Positions 24,621-34,410 are shown, counted from the stretch's first letter. The stretch: DNA of 64,000 bases from Halobacteriovorax marinus SJ (GCF_000210915.2 NC_016620.1:434001-498000); one strand, 5' to 3'. The notes: generated by a model not told the origin, from the letters alone. Numbers and translations: made by a program.

Positions 24621-26750
24621 CTACTTTCTTAACCAAGAGTGATACTTGGAAACGAAAGCAAGAAGTTTATGTGGTTGATTCTTTTTCTTCCACACTCCAG
24701 CAAGGTATTTATTTGCTTCGCCAAGACTAGGGTAGACGTGCATTGTAGAAAGTATCTTATTGAGACCAAAACCATTTTTCATAGCACTGGTAAATTCAAT
24801 AATTAAATCACTTGCGTGAGATGAGACAATTGTTGCACCAATGATTTTATCGCTACCAGGTTTAGTGAGTACTTTTACAAATCCTAACTCTTCACTATCA
24901 GCTATAGCGCGGTCCAACTCACTTAATTCAAATTTAGAAACATCATATTGGATACCTTCAATCTTGCAGGTTGATTCATTCTTTCCTACTGTTGCCACTT
25001 CTGGGTCAGAGTAGGTAGTCCAAGATATAGAGGAGTAGTCCACCTTAAATTTTTTAAACGCTCCGAAAAGCCCATTGACTGCGCAGTACCAAGCTTGATG
25101 AGAGGCCGTATGAGTGAGTTGGTATGGCCCTGCAACATCACCACAGGCATAGATATTTGGTATACTACTTTCTAAAAACTCATTTGTTTCTATCGTTCCA
25201 TTCTTTCTTATGGAGACACCAAGCTCTTCTAAGTTTAGACCCTGAGTATTTGGAGTTCGACCGATAGCGAGTAAGACTTTATCAAATTCTAGATCTATAT
25301 CTTGATTGTCTTTTTCAATGATCAAAGTATTGCCCTTGAATTCTTTGGCAGTAGAGTTTAAGTAAACTTGAATACCCTCTTCTTTTAATTGATTTAAAAT
25401 AAGCTCACTTACATCCTCATCTTCTTTAGCGAGAATTCGATCACTCATTTCAATGAGACTAACGCTAGAACCTAGTCTTTGAAAACTCTGTGCTAACTCT
25501 ACTCCAATTGGTCCACCACCAATAATCGTGAAGTTCTTTGGTAGCTCTTCAAGTTTCCAGATATTATCAGAACTAAGGTAGTCAACTTGATCAATTCCTT
25601 TTATCGCAGGGATGAATGGCCTCGCTCCTGTGGCAATTGTGATATTCTTTGTTGTAATGACTCTTTCGCCAATTTGAACTTCCCACGGAGAGAGAATCGT
25701 TGCATTACCACTAATGCAATCGACTCCTAAGTCGCTATATCTTTGGACGCTATCATGGGGTTCAATCTTTTTGATAACTGAATGAACTCTATTCATAATG
25801 CTCTTGAAGTCATATTTTACTTCAACGCTTTCAATTCCATATTTATGAGCATTCTTAGCTTGATAGATCGCCTTAGCACTCTTAATTAAGGCCTTGGAGG
25901 GAACACAGCCTGTATTTAAACAGTCTCCACCCATTTTCTCTCTCTCAATGAGTGCTACTTTTGCTTTAACGGCAGCACCAATATAACTGGTTACTAGTCC
26001 TGCTGCGCCACCACCTATAGCGACCATATTGTAATCATATTTCTTTGGTTTTCTAAATCTCTTGTAGATCTTTCTCTTTCTAATCACGTTCATCAGCTTC
26101 TTGGCCAGGAATGGAAAGATTGCTAGAAGAGAGAAGGAGAGAATTGTCTTTGCTTGAAAGACTTCATTCGCCGAGTTAATGGTAGAGAGCTGTGAGCCGG
26201 CGTTTACGTAAATTAATGTTCCAAGTAGCATACCTATTTGAGAAATAAAGAAGTAGGTAAGCATTTTTATTTTTGTTAATCCCATAAGAAGATTTATTAA
26301 GAAAAATGGAAATGCAGGAATAAGTCTTAGGCTTAATAAATAGAGGTGCCCATCTTTCTCTATTCCTCTATTGATCTTATCTAGTGTTGTACGGAATTTA
26401 TTCTGTACAAAATCTCGAAGTAGAAATCTCGCCGCTAGAAACGAGAGAGTCGCTCCAATAGTACTAGCAAATGAAACGATTATAGTTCCTTTGAAGGTTC
26501 CAAAGATAGCTCCTCCTCCCAGTGTTAGGATAACTGCACCAGGTATTGAGAGAGCTGTGGAGAGTGTGTAGATAAGGAAGTAGGAGATAATAGTTTTGCT
26601 TGGATTTAAGCGGTAGTACTCAAGCAGGGCCTCTCTATTTTCTTTAAGAAAATCAATGGAGAGATATTGAGTTAAATTAAATTTATAAGTTATAGCAAAG
26701 AGAGCAATTATAAAAAGTAATAGGGTGATCTTTAGAGAATTTTTTTTCAT
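24621..26750 (-). CDS. VTT (TVP38/DedA-like) membrane domain fused to a mercuric-reductase-like flavoprotein
   Basis: Residues 1-225 hold about six membrane segments of the VTT/TVP38 family (STALSIPGAVILTLGGGAIFG, LRLIPAFPFFLINLLMG). From 240 onward lies a pyridine-nucleotide disulfide oxidoreductase with FAD motif GGGAAG, redox pair Cys277/Cys282 in GGDCLNTGCVPSK, NAD motif GGGPIGVE and the dimerisation domain containing HVYPSLGE. It lacks the N-terminal metal-binding and C-terminal Cys pair of MerA, so it is not a mercury reductase. A membrane-tethered thiol or quinone reductase is inferred. It lies 9 bases after msrB, in the hemJ-msrB run. Confidence 0.85.
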   Translation of the reverse strand: MKKNSLKITLLLFIIALFAITYKFNLTQYLSIDFLKENREALLEYYRLNPSKTIISYFLIYTLSTALSIPGAVILTLGGGAIFGTFKGTIIVSFASTIGATLSFLAARFLLRDFVQNKFRTTLDKINRGIEKDGHLYLLSLRLIPAFPFFLINLLMGLTKIKMLTYFFISQIGMLLGTLIYVNAGSQLSTINSANEVFQAKTILSFSLLAIFPFLAKKLMNVIRKRKIYKRFRKPKKYDYNMVAIGGGAAGLVTSYIGAAVKAKVALIEREKMGGDCLNTGCVPSKALIKSAKAIYQAKNAHKYGIESVEVKYDFKSIMNRVHSVIKKIEPHDSVQRYSDLGVDCISGNATILSPWEVQIGERVITTKNITIATGARPFIPAIKGIDQVDYLSSDNIWKLEELPKNFTIIGGGPIGVELAQSFQRLGSSVSLIEMSDRILAKEDEDVSELILNQLKEEGIQVYLNSTAKEFKGNTLIIEKDNQDIDLEFDKVLLAIGRTPNTQGLNLEELGVSIRKNGTIETNEFLESSIPNIYACGDVAGPYQLTHTASHQAWYCAVNGLFGAFKKFKVDYSSISWTTYSDPEVATVGKNESTCKIEGIQYDVSKFELSELDRAIADSEELGFVKVLTKPGSDKIIGATIVSSHASDLIIEFTSAMKNGFGLNKILSTMHVYPSLGEANKYLAGVWKKKNQPHKLLAFVSKYHSWLRK

Positions 26751-26759
26751 AGAGGTATC

Positions 26760-27290
26760 TTACTTCTTTGGAATTAATATTAGTGAGACTGAGTTTAAAC
26801 AATAGCGAAGACCGCTTGGCTCTGGGCCATCATTAAATACGTGACCTAAATGAGCTCCACAACGAGAGCATAGAACTTCTGTTCGGCTCATTCCGTAAGT
26901 TGAGTCGTGCTTCTCTTCAATGGCCGATTTATCTAATGGCATCCAAAAACTTGGCCATCCTGTTCCTGACTTATACTTTGTTTTGGAGGAAAAGAGATGC
27001 TTACCACAATTAGAACAAATATAAGTACCTTCTCTTTTTTCGTCCCAATACTTTCCTGTGAAGGCTCTCTCTGTTCCGGCTTCTCTAGTCACTTCGTATT
27101 GTAGTGGTTCAAGGACGCTCTTCCAGTATTTCTCATCTTTAGACTTCCAATCAACTTTATCAACATCTAATGATGAGAGGTGGCTTTCGCCAAATTCTTT
27201 ACCTTCTCCTGCGGCGGACTTTTTGAAAATATTGGCCACACAGCTACTCAATAATAGGGAACTTAGAATGATGAAGATTAACTTTTTCAT
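26760..27290 (-). CDS. msrB: Exported lipoprotein peptide-methionine (R)-S-oxide reductase
   Basis: Lipobox LSSC (Cys17) anchors it to a membrane outside the cytoplasm. The MsrB domain carries catalytic Cys164 in LRYCLNSVSL and a zinc site, Cys92/Cys95 and Cys141/Cys144. Thr110 occupies the usual resolving-Cys position, so regeneration needs an outside thiol donor. It reduces methionine-R-sulfoxide in envelope proteins. The downstream membrane flavoprotein-disulfide reductase is a plausible electron source, which is inference from the 9-base spacing. AAGGAG precedes the ATG. Confidence 0.9.
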   Translation of the reverse strand: MKKLIFIILSSLLLSSCVANIFKKSAAGEGKEFGESHLSSLDVDKVDWKSKDEKYWKSVLEPLQYEVTREAGTERAFTGKYWDEKREGTYICSNCGKHLFSSKTKYKSGTGWPSFWMPLDKSAIEEKHDSTYGMSRTEVLCSRCGAHLGHVFNDGPEPSGLRYCLNSVSLILIPKK

Positions 27291-27343
27291 ATATTCTCCT
27301 TACTCTCTAGATGAGTGCTTTGAGGTGAGTATTTGTGACAAAT

Positions 27344-27880
27344 TTATTTAAGTCTCTGTTTTCTATAGGCTTTTATTCCAATCATAAGAAGAATACTGAG
27401 GAGAACGAGTCCTGCTAGCCCCTTCCACATAGACATTATACTTTGCAAGATAACGAGGAAGACTATAGCAAAGAGTAGAAGTGTTGCAACTTCATTCCAT
27501 ACTCTGAGCTTATTTGAACTCCACTTGTATTGATCATTCTGTAGTTCTTTAAAGATACGCTGACAAATAAAGTGATAAATATACAACAATAAGACGAAAG
27601 CCAATTTTGCTAGAAGCCACGGGTGATCTGTTATTGGGAAGTAGACATGAATAAGACTTGGGCCAAAGATAAGAGTTAAAATAGCTGATGGCCAAGTTAT
27701 TCCATACCAAAGTCGTTTGGACATAATCTTAAATTGATTAGTGAGTATTGCTCTTTCGCTCTCTTCTTTTTCCTGCGCTTCTGTTTGGTAGATAAAGAGT
27801 CTTACAATATAAAATAGTCCCGCAAACCATGTTACAATAAAGATTATGTGCAGTGCTTTTAGATAGGGAAATGCTTCCAC
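27344..27880 (-). CDS. hemJ: HemJ-type protoporphyrinogen IX oxidase
   Basis: A four- to five-helix membrane protein beginning YLKALHIIFIVTWFAGLFYI, the UPF0093/HemJ signature with the conserved His. HemJ oxidises protoporphyrinogen IX to protoporphyrin IX, passing electrons to the respiratory chain, in heme synthesis. 178 residues, slightly longer than usual because of the C-terminal helix. The start is GTG with AAGGA upstream. It heads the run hemJ-msrB-VTT/flavoprotein (53 and 9 base gaps). Confidence 0.88.
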   Translation of the reverse strand: MEAFPYLKALHIIFIVTWFAGLFYIVRLFIYQTEAQEKEESERAILTNQFKIMSKRLWYGITWPSAILTLIFGPSLIHVYFPITDHPWLLAKLAFVLLLYIYHFICQRIFKELQNDQYKWSSNKLRVWNEVATLLLFAIVFLVILQSIMSMWKGLAGLVLLSILLMIGIKAYRKQRLK

Positions 27881-27933
27881 GTTTTTTCCTTTTTCTTAAA
27901 TATTAACATAATTAGATAGGTGCGAGTAGCAAT

Positions 27934-28551
27934 ATGAAGATTGAGTTCTATATATTTAGACACGGGCAAACTGACTGGAATAAGTTGCGTAAGGTTCAAG
28001 GAAAAATGGATATTCCTCTCAATGATTTTGGGAGAGAAGAAGCACTAAAGTTAAAAAGTTTTTTTCAAGATATAGATATAGAAAAAGTTTATACCTCAGA
28101 CTTAAAGAGAGCTTTTGAAACGGCTAAAATAACTTTTTCAGATAAAGATCTTACTCTTGAAACGAGTGAGAGACTTAGAGAGGCGAACTTCGGAGAAGTT
28201 GAGGGCATGAATGTGGAGGACTTACTGAATCAGTATTCTACAAAGTTTTGGGATATCCATATTGGCGGCGAAGAGGCGGATGATTTCTCCTATCCAGGAG
28301 GAGAGACGCGAAGAGAAGTTCGGGAAAGGGTTGTTTCACAAATCTTAGATATTAAGAGAGAGGGGAAGTATTCTAAAGTTGCAATTAGCACTCATGGTGG
28401 AAGTTTAAGATCATTGATTCATCACTTTCTACCGCCTCAAAATGAGTTGATAAAAATACCAAATTGCGTGGTCTATAAATTAATTTTTAATGGTGATGAA
28501 CACTTTGTCGAAGGGCCATTTAATAATGAAGAGGATCTTTGTTATAGATAA
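27934..28551 (+). CDS. Histidine phosphatase (phosphoglycerate mutase-like)
   Basis: The catalytic RHG motif (IFRHGQTDWNKLRKVQG) near the N-terminus and the second His in STHGGSLRSLIHHF define the branch-1 histidine phosphatase superfamily. At 205 residues it resembles CobC/PhoE-like phosphatases rather than the glycolytic mutase. The substrate cannot be told from sequence or context. It is divergent from hemJ and convergent with pckA. Confidence 0.82.
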   Translation: MKIEFYIFRHGQTDWNKLRKVQGKMDIPLNDFGREEALKLKSFFQDIDIEKVYTSDLKRAFETAKITFSDKDLTLETSERLREANFGEVEGMNVEDLLNQYSTKFWDIHIGGEEADDFSYPGGETRREVRERVVSQILDIKREGKYSKVAISTHGGSLRSLIHHFLPPQNELIKIPNCVVYKLIFNGDEHFVEGPFNNEEDLCYR

Positions 28552-28580
28552 AAAAGGCAGCCGAAGCTGCCTTGTGTTTT
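28551..28580. terminator. Bidirectional terminator between the phosphatase gene and pckA
   Basis: AAGGCAGC (28554-28561) pairs with GCTGCCTT (28566-28573) around CGAA. The plus side continues GTGTTTT and the minus side TTTTT. Confidence 0.85.
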
Positions 28581-28581
28581 A

Positions 28582-30162
28582 TTATTTGTGAGTTGGTGCG
28601 CCAGAGAGATTCTTCTGGTAGAAGTCTCCAAAGTTTTCCATCTGCTTATGGAAAGAGCTCGCAAGCTCCTTTGCTTTTTCTGAATACGCACTAGAGTCTT
28701 GCCAAGTTTGTTGTGGCTTTAGTAATTCTCCAGGAACATCTTCTACAGCACATGGGATACTTAAGTTAAAGATAGGATCGTTTTCAAAGGCAACATCATC
28801 GAGTTTATTTGCTTGAATTGATCTGATGATTTTTCTTGTAACTTTTAGAGGGAATCTTTGTCCTTCTCCGTAAGCTCCACCAGTCCATCCTGTATTGATG
28901 AGCCAAACTTTAATATCGTATTTATCTAAGTATTGACCTAGAAGTTCAGCGTAAACACTTGGGTGTCTAAGCATGAAAGGTGCACCGAATAGAGGAGAGA
29001 AAGTCGCTTGTGGCTCTTTAACTCCAATTTCTGTTCCAGCAAGCTTCGCTGTATATCCTAGAACAAAGTAGAACATCGCTTGTTCTTTAGTGAGTTTTGA
29101 TACTGGAGGAAGAACACCAAAAGCATCAGCACATAGGAAGAAAATATCTTTTGGAATTTTTCCCTTAGACGAAGTTTCTAATTCCTTAATGAAGCTAAGA
29201 GGGTATGAAGACCTTCCATTTTCAGCAATAGATTTGTCGTCAAAATCAACTTTACCTGTTTGCTCATCTAAGACAACGTTCTCAAGCATCGCTCCAAATC
29301 TATTTGAAGCATCCCAAATTTCTGGTTCAGTGGCCTTAGATAACTTATAAGTTTTAGCGTAACAACCACCTTCAAAGTTGAAGATACCTTCATCACTTAA
29401 TCCATGCTCATCGTCTCCAATGAGGTAAGTTCCTTCGTCTGTTGAAAGAGTTGTTTTTCCTGTTCCAGATAGACCAAAGAATACAGAAACATCTTCATTC
29501 TCAAGACGAGAAGCACCTGAGTGCATAGGAAGAATATTTTCTTCTGGAAGTCTGTAGTTCATGGCCGCGAACATACTCTTCTTGATCTCTCCAGCATAAA
29601 GAGTTCCACAGATAATTGTTGTATTTGTATCTAAGCACGTTACAACAGCAGTCTCGGTCTTAGTTCCAAATTCACTTGGATCAAGTTTTAATTCAGGAGC
29701 ATGAAGGATTGTATAGTCCGTATCGTTGAACTCTCTAGATTTTTCTCTAAAGAGGTGCTTAGAAAAAAGTGCGTGCTGTGGGTGAGATGTAATTAGTCTC
29801 GCACCAATATTGTGTTTTTGATGAGCTCCAACTGATCTCTCTGTGATGTAGAGGTCACCTGCTTGGTTTAAATAATTAATAACTTTTGTCTTTAGCGCTG
29901 CAAATGTTTCGCTAGTCATTGGAAGAAGATTATTCTCCCACCAAACTGGTCCTGCTGTCGTTTCTGTTTTTACGATATATCTATCGTTGGCAGATCTTCC
30001 TGTGTGCTTACCTGTGAGAACACTTAGGGCACCGTCAGAAGTTAATCTTCCGTATCCCTTTCTCACGGCTTCTGCCACTAGAAAACTTCTAGATGAGTCT
30101 AAATATATTTTATGCTCTCCGCGTTCAGTATTAATTCCCAGTTCTTTGTAGAAATTATCCAT
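28582..30162 (-). CDS. pckA: Phosphoenolpyruvate carboxykinase (ATP)
   Basis: Converts oxaloacetate and ATP to phosphoenolpyruvate, CO2 and ADP, the first step of gluconeogenesis from amino acids or lipids. The kinase P-loop GLSGTGKTTLS, the metal/substrate motif near VWLINTGWTGGAYGEGQR and the N-terminal TGRSANDRYIV are typical. About 526 residues. The ATG at 30162 (MDNFYKEL) is preferred because GAGGAGA lies just upstream; an in-frame GTG five codons earlier would consume that site. Fits an organism growing on prey amino acids. Confidence 0.95.
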   Translation of the reverse strand: MDNFYKELGINTERGEHKIYLDSSRSFLVAEAVRKGYGRLTSDGALSVLTGKHTGRSANDRYIVKTETTAGPVWWENNLLPMTSETFAALKTKVINYLNQAGDLYITERSVGAHQKHNIGARLITSHPQHALFSKHLFREKSREFNDTDYTILHAPELKLDPSEFGTKTETAVVTCLDTNTTIICGTLYAGEIKKSMFAAMNYRLPEENILPMHSGASRLENEDVSVFFGLSGTGKTTLSTDEGTYLIGDDEHGLSDEGIFNFEGGCYAKTYKLSKATEPEIWDASNRFGAMLENVVLDEQTGKVDFDDKSIAENGRSSYPLSFIKELETSSKGKIPKDIFFLCADAFGVLPPVSKLTKEQAMFYFVLGYTAKLAGTEIGVKEPQATFSPLFGAPFMLRHPSVYAELLGQYLDKYDIKVWLINTGWTGGAYGEGQRFPLKVTRKIIRSIQANKLDDVAFENDPIFNLSIPCAVEDVPGELLKPQQTWQDSSAYSEKAKELASSFHKQMENFGDFYQKNLSGAPTHK

Positions 30163-30319
30163 ATTGAATCTCCTCACTTTAATTCAGTGGATGTTTGCTA
30201 GCTTAAGCTAATATTTACTATTAGATTTGAATACTAGATACTAAACTGAAATAATCTATTTGGCACCCCCAAAATAGGCCTTAATATTCATCTTTTTTCG
30301 CGATATTCTCTTGAAACTT

Positions 30320-30348
30320 TTGGCGAAGTGAGTAAGTTGTTATATAAC
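30320..30348 (+). promoter_or_regulatory. Predicted promoter of alaS-hisS
   Basis: TTGGCG (30320-30325), a 17-base spacer and TATAAC (30343-30348). The start would be near 30355, about 36 bases before the ATG. Moderate consensus. Confidence 0.4.
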
Positions 30349-30390
30349 TAAAATTAAAAAATATAACATCTTGCGTAAGGTTCCAATTCA

Positions 30391-33027
30391 ATGAAAAAAC
30401 TGAATTCTAGAGAGATTAGAGAGAAATTTCTCGATTACTTTGAAAAGCACAATCATTTAAAAATTAAGGCCGCATCAGTTGTTCCTCAAAATGATCCGAC
30501 ATTACTTTTTATCAATTCAGGTATGGCCCCTCTAAAGCCATATTTTCTTGGAAAGGAAGAACCTCCAAATAAGAGATTATGTAACTTTCAACCTTGTATA
30601 AGAACTAAAGATATTGATGACGTAGGTGATAGACACCATTTAACGATCTTCGAGATGATGGGTTCTTGGTCAATTGGAGACTACTACAAAGAGTTAGCGT
30701 GTTCACTGGCCTACGGTTTATTAGTCGATGAGTTAGGTTTTGATCCAAAGAGACTTTACTTCACTGTCTATGGTGGAAATGAAGCTCTAGGTATTAAGCC
30801 CGATCATGAATCAGTTGAAGCGTGGAAGAAATGTGGCGTTCCAGAGGACCACATCGTTATGTTAGGCGATGATAACTTCTGGGGACCGGCCGGAGAGACT
30901 GGACCATGTGGACCATGTACTGAAGTATTCTTTGATTGTGGTCCAGAGTACGGGCCAGAGTATAAGCCAGGTAAGCACTTTGATGACGTTTCAAGATATA
31001 TTGAAATTTGGAATGCTGGCGTTTTCATGGAACTCAATAAGAAGAAAGATGGAAGTTTTACGCCACTACCACTTAAGTCTGTAGACACTGGTTCTGGACT
31101 AGAGCGTTTGGCGATGGTTATGAATGGGCACGACTCTGTTTATGAGACGGATCTTATGCAACCGCTGATGGATATCTCTCACAAGCTTTTAAAGTCTGAT
31201 GGAAGTGAGGCCTTTACAAAGAAAGCTAGAATGTTAACTGATCACATCCGTGCTGCAGTCTTTATTCTAAGCGAAGGGGTCACTCCATCTAACGAGGGAC
31301 AAGGTTATATTCCTAGAAGATTAATTAGAAAGTGTGTTGCTGCACTTATGGCAAAGAAAGCTTCTAAGATTGACTTCTCTGAGATGGTTGATCTCATTGT
31401 TGAGATGATGAGCGATTATTATCCTCAGATTAAATCGGCAAAAGAGATGATCACTTATAATTTAAATAATGAAATAAATGACTTTATTCCAATTGTTAAA
31501 ACTGGACTTGAGCTTATTGAAAAAGAGCTTGCTGAAAATAAGTCTTCCAATAAATCCTTCCCTGGTAAAGTTGCCTTTGACTTGGTGACGACACACGGTC
31601 TTCCACTTGATGTTTTAAAGTCAGACCTCTCGGATAGAGAAATTGAACTTGATCAAGCAGAGTATGATAAGTGTTACGAAGAACATAGAAAGGCCTCTAG
31701 AGTAATCTCAAGAAAGGGAGCTTCTGGTGACCAAGAAAAAGTAGAAGAGCTGGTAGCAAAATTATCTACTACTGACTTTGTTGGCTATGAAACGGAAGAA
31801 ACTACTTCTAAAGTAAATCTTTTAATTAAGGACTCTGAAAAAGTTGACTCTGTAAAAGAAGGTGAGAGCTTTCTTTTTACGACGGTGAAGACTCCTTTCT
31901 ACGGAGAGTCTGGTGGACAGATTGGTGACTGTGGTTGGGCCACGACAGATTCAGCAAAAGTTGAAATTGTAGATACGATGAAGGTTGGAAAAATTCACGT
32001 TCACGTTGCCAATGTTATTTCAGGTGAAGTTAAAGATGGAAGTGAAATTCAATTAAAAGTTGATTCTGAAGTTAGATCAGATATAAAGAGAAACCACTCT
32101 GCAACTCACTTACTGCATGCAGCTCTTCACAAAGTTGTTGGAAAGCATGCTGTTCAAAAGGGATCTCTCGTTAGATCCGATAGACTTCGTTTTGACTTTC
32201 AAAATCAAAGTGCAGTGACAAAAGAAGAACTCGATAAAATTGAGGCCCTCACTAATCAGTGGATCATGGAGAACTCTGGTAGTGAAACTGATCTTCTAGA
32301 TTACGATGCTGCTATTGAAAAAGGTGCCATCGCTCTCTTTGGTGAAAAGTATGATTCGAAGGTTAGAGTGATTTCTTTTGGAGAAAATTCTGTCGAGTTA
32401 TGTGGTGGAACTCACGTTTCAAGAACTGGTGATATTGGACTTATGCTCATTACTTCAGAGTCTTCTGTGGCGAAGGGGATAAGAAGAATTGAAGCCGTCA
32501 CTGGTAGAGAAGCTTATAAGTTACTTCAAGAAAGAAATAATATCTTAAGAAAGACGAGTGAGCTTCTAAGTGTTAAGCCTTCTGAGTTTGAAAGTAAGAT
32601 TCAAGAGCTTAAGAAGAAGTCTTCAGCAAAGAAAGCTGCGCCTAAGAAAGTTTCAGCAACTGATACAAAATTTGAAAATGAAAATAAAATTGAAGTATCG
32701 GGACAAAAAATCTTTGTGGCCCAGTTAAATGATAATGCTGATGTATTAAAAGATTTGGGAGATCAGCTCTTGGCCAAGGGTGAGTATAAAATTATTTGCT
32801 TGGCCGGAAATGATGGAAAAACAATTCGTGCCTTCTCTTGGGTTGGTGATGATTTAAATAAGAAAGTTAAGGCAGGGGATCTCTTAAAAGAGCTGCTTAA
32901 GCCGGTTGGCGGAAGAGGAGGAGGAAAGCCTCACTTCGCTCAAGGTGGATCACCTGATGTGGCCTCAATGGGGAAGATTTTCAGCAATATTTCAAACGTT
33001 GAAAGCTTCTTAAAGGAAAAGCTATAA
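30391..33027 (+). CDS. alaS: Alanyl-tRNA synthetase
   Basis: A class II synthetase. The catalytic core (FINSGMAPLKPYF, TKDIDDVGDRHHLTIFEM, GDDNFWGPAGETGPCGPCTEVF) is followed by the editing domain with zinc-binding HSATHLLHAAL and CGGTHVSRTGDIG, and by a C-terminal DHHA1-like domain ending GGRGGGKPHFAQGG. A Lys/Ala-rich linker around residue 740-755 precedes the last domain. 878 residues, normal. hisS starts at the next base after its stop. Confidence 0.96.
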   Translation: MKKLNSREIREKFLDYFEKHNHLKIKAASVVPQNDPTLLFINSGMAPLKPYFLGKEEPPNKRLCNFQPCIRTKDIDDVGDRHHLTIFEMMGSWSIGDYYKELACSLAYGLLVDELGFDPKRLYFTVYGGNEALGIKPDHESVEAWKKCGVPEDHIVMLGDDNFWGPAGETGPCGPCTEVFFDCGPEYGPEYKPGKHFDDVSRYIEIWNAGVFMELNKKKDGSFTPLPLKSVDTGSGLERLAMVMNGHDSVYETDLMQPLMDISHKLLKSDGSEAFTKKARMLTDHIRAAVFILSEGVTPSNEGQGYIPRRLIRKCVAALMAKKASKIDFSEMVDLIVEMMSDYYPQIKSAKEMITYNLNNEINDFIPIVKTGLELIEKELAENKSSNKSFPGKVAFDLVTTHGLPLDVLKSDLSDREIELDQAEYDKCYEEHRKASRVISRKGASGDQEKVEELVAKLSTTDFVGYETEETTSKVNLLIKDSEKVDSVKEGESFLFTTVKTPFYGESGGQIGDCGWATTDSAKVEIVDTMKVGKIHVHVANVISGEVKDGSEIQLKVDSEVRSDIKRNHSATHLLHAALHKVVGKHAVQKGSLVRSDRLRFDFQNQSAVTKEELDKIEALTNQWIMENSGSETDLLDYDAAIEKGAIALFGEKYDSKVRVISFGENSVELCGGTHVSRTGDIGLMLITSESSVAKGIRRIEAVTGREAYKLLQERNNILRKTSELLSVKPSEFESKIQELKKKSSAKKAAPKKVSATDTKFENENKIEVSGQKIFVAQLNDNADVLKDLGDQLLAKGEYKIICLAGNDGKTIRAFSWVGDDLNKKVKAGDLLKELLKPVGGRGGGKPHFAQGGSPDVASMGKIFSNISNVESFLKEKL

Positions 33028-34338
33028 ATGGCACTTAATAAAAAACCATATAAAGGAACTCGTGACTTCTTTCCAGCGGATAAGAGAGTTCAAGACTATA
33101 TCTTTAATAAAATGAGAAGCTCGGCCGAAGCTTTTGCCTTTGAAGGTTATGAAGGACCGATGCTAGAAGAAGTAGCTCTATATAAAGCGAAGTCTGGTGA
33201 AGAGCTGATTAACGAGCAGATTTACTCATTTGAGGATCGTGGCAATAGATTTGTGGCCATTAGACCTGAGATGACTCCTACTGTTGCAAGAATGGTGGCG
33301 CAAGTTCATAGAGAAATTCCAAAACCAATTAAATGGTATTCAATCCCAAACCTTATGCGCTACGAGAAACCTCAAAGAGGAAGACTTAGAGAGCACTGGC
33401 AATTTAATTGTGATATTTTTGGTGAAGTTGGAAGAAGTAGTGAAATCGAAATTCTTCAACTTATAACTCATCTCTTTAATAGCTTTGGTGCAAACTCTGA
33501 GCACTTTGAAATTCTTATCAACGATAGAGAGATAGTTAATATTGTCTTTAATGACTTAATGAAAATTGATGAAGAGACTTCTTATAAACTCTATAAAATT
33601 GTAGATAAGGCCAAGAAGGTTAAGCCAGAAGGGCTAGAAAAAATGATCTCTGAGCTTAACTTAAGTAGCGAAGCGGAAGCGATCTTTAAGAAATATCTCT
33701 CGCTTCAAAACTTTGAAGAACTCTTCTCTTTCTTAGAAGAAAAAGGTTATGGCGAAAAATCAAATGGATTTAAAGAGCTCTTTCAAATCACATCTGAGAT
33801 TGGATTAAAAGATTACCTAGTCTATGACCCTACAATTGTAAGAGGACTAGACTATTATACGGGAATTGTTTTTGAGGTCTTTGATAAGAACCCTGAAAAT
33901 AGAAGGGCCTTATGTGGTGGAGGGGCCTATGCCAATCTTCTACAAATATTCAATGAAAATCCTGTTCCAGGTGTAGGCTTTGGACTCGGTGATGTTACAC
34001 TAACTGACTTTCTGATCACTCATAAACTTATGCCAGATCTCTCTAAGAATGAAGTAGACCTCTATCTAACATTTCAGTCAGATAGGGCGGTCGCTAAAAA
34101 CTTTGAACTAGCAAATAAAGTAAGAGAAATGGGATTTAAATCTCTTAACTCTCTAGAGACCATTAAGTTTAAGAAAGTTTTCTCAAATGCTGATAAATTT
34201 GGCGCGCGCTTTGTTTCTATTCTTGGTGATAAGGAATTAGATGAAGGATTCTTTCAGGTAAAAAATCTTGCGACTAAAGAATCTTTTGATATTAAATTTA
34301 GTGAGCTTGATAAGTTAAGAGAGCTTTTAAACGCTTAG
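33028..34338 (+). CDS. hisS: Histidyl-tRNA synthetase
   Basis: A class II synthetase. Motif 2 RYEKPQRGRLREHWQFNCD, the histidine-binding loops GLDYYTGIVFEVFD and CGGGAYANLL, and a C-terminal anticodon-binding domain are present. 436 residues. It abuts alaS with no gap, so translation is probably coupled; the alaS end supplies the AAGGAAAAG ribosome site. No clear terminator follows. Confidence 0.95.
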   Translation: MALNKKPYKGTRDFFPADKRVQDYIFNKMRSSAEAFAFEGYEGPMLEEVALYKAKSGEELINEQIYSFEDRGNRFVAIRPEMTPTVARMVAQVHREIPKPIKWYSIPNLMRYEKPQRGRLREHWQFNCDIFGEVGRSSEIEILQLITHLFNSFGANSEHFEILINDREIVNIVFNDLMKIDEETSYKLYKIVDKAKKVKPEGLEKMISELNLSSEAEAIFKKYLSLQNFEELFSFLEEKGYGEKSNGFKELFQITSEIGLKDYLVYDPTIVRGLDYYTGIVFEVFDKNPENRRALCGGGAYANLLQIFNENPVPGVGFGLGDVTLTDFLITHKLMPDLSKNEVDLYLTFQSDRAVAKNFELANKVREMGFKSLNSLETIKFKKVFSNADKFGARFVSILGDKELDEGFFQVKNLATKESFDIKFSELDKLRELLNA

Positions 34339-34378
34339 ACTTCTTTAGACAAAATTCTATTCAGACAAAAACTAAGTT

Positions 34379-34410
34379 ATAATGACTCCAATATTTAAAG
34401 GAGTCATTAT
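34379..34410 (+). promoter_or_regulatory. Inverted repeat enclosing the ribosome binding site of the hydrolase lipoprotein gene
   Basis: ATAATGACTCC (34379-34389) and GGAGTCATTAT (34400-34410) are a perfect 11-bp inverted repeat with a 10-base AT loop. The right arm contains the GGAG ribosome site and the first two bases of the ATG; the left arm overlaps a TATAAT (34378-34383). It could mask the ribosome site in mRNA or be a DNA operator over the -10. Confidence 0.55.

Noticed and set aside
24621-26750. Mercuric reductase
   Set aside because: The MerA N-terminal metal domain and C-terminal Cys pair are missing, and no mer genes are near.
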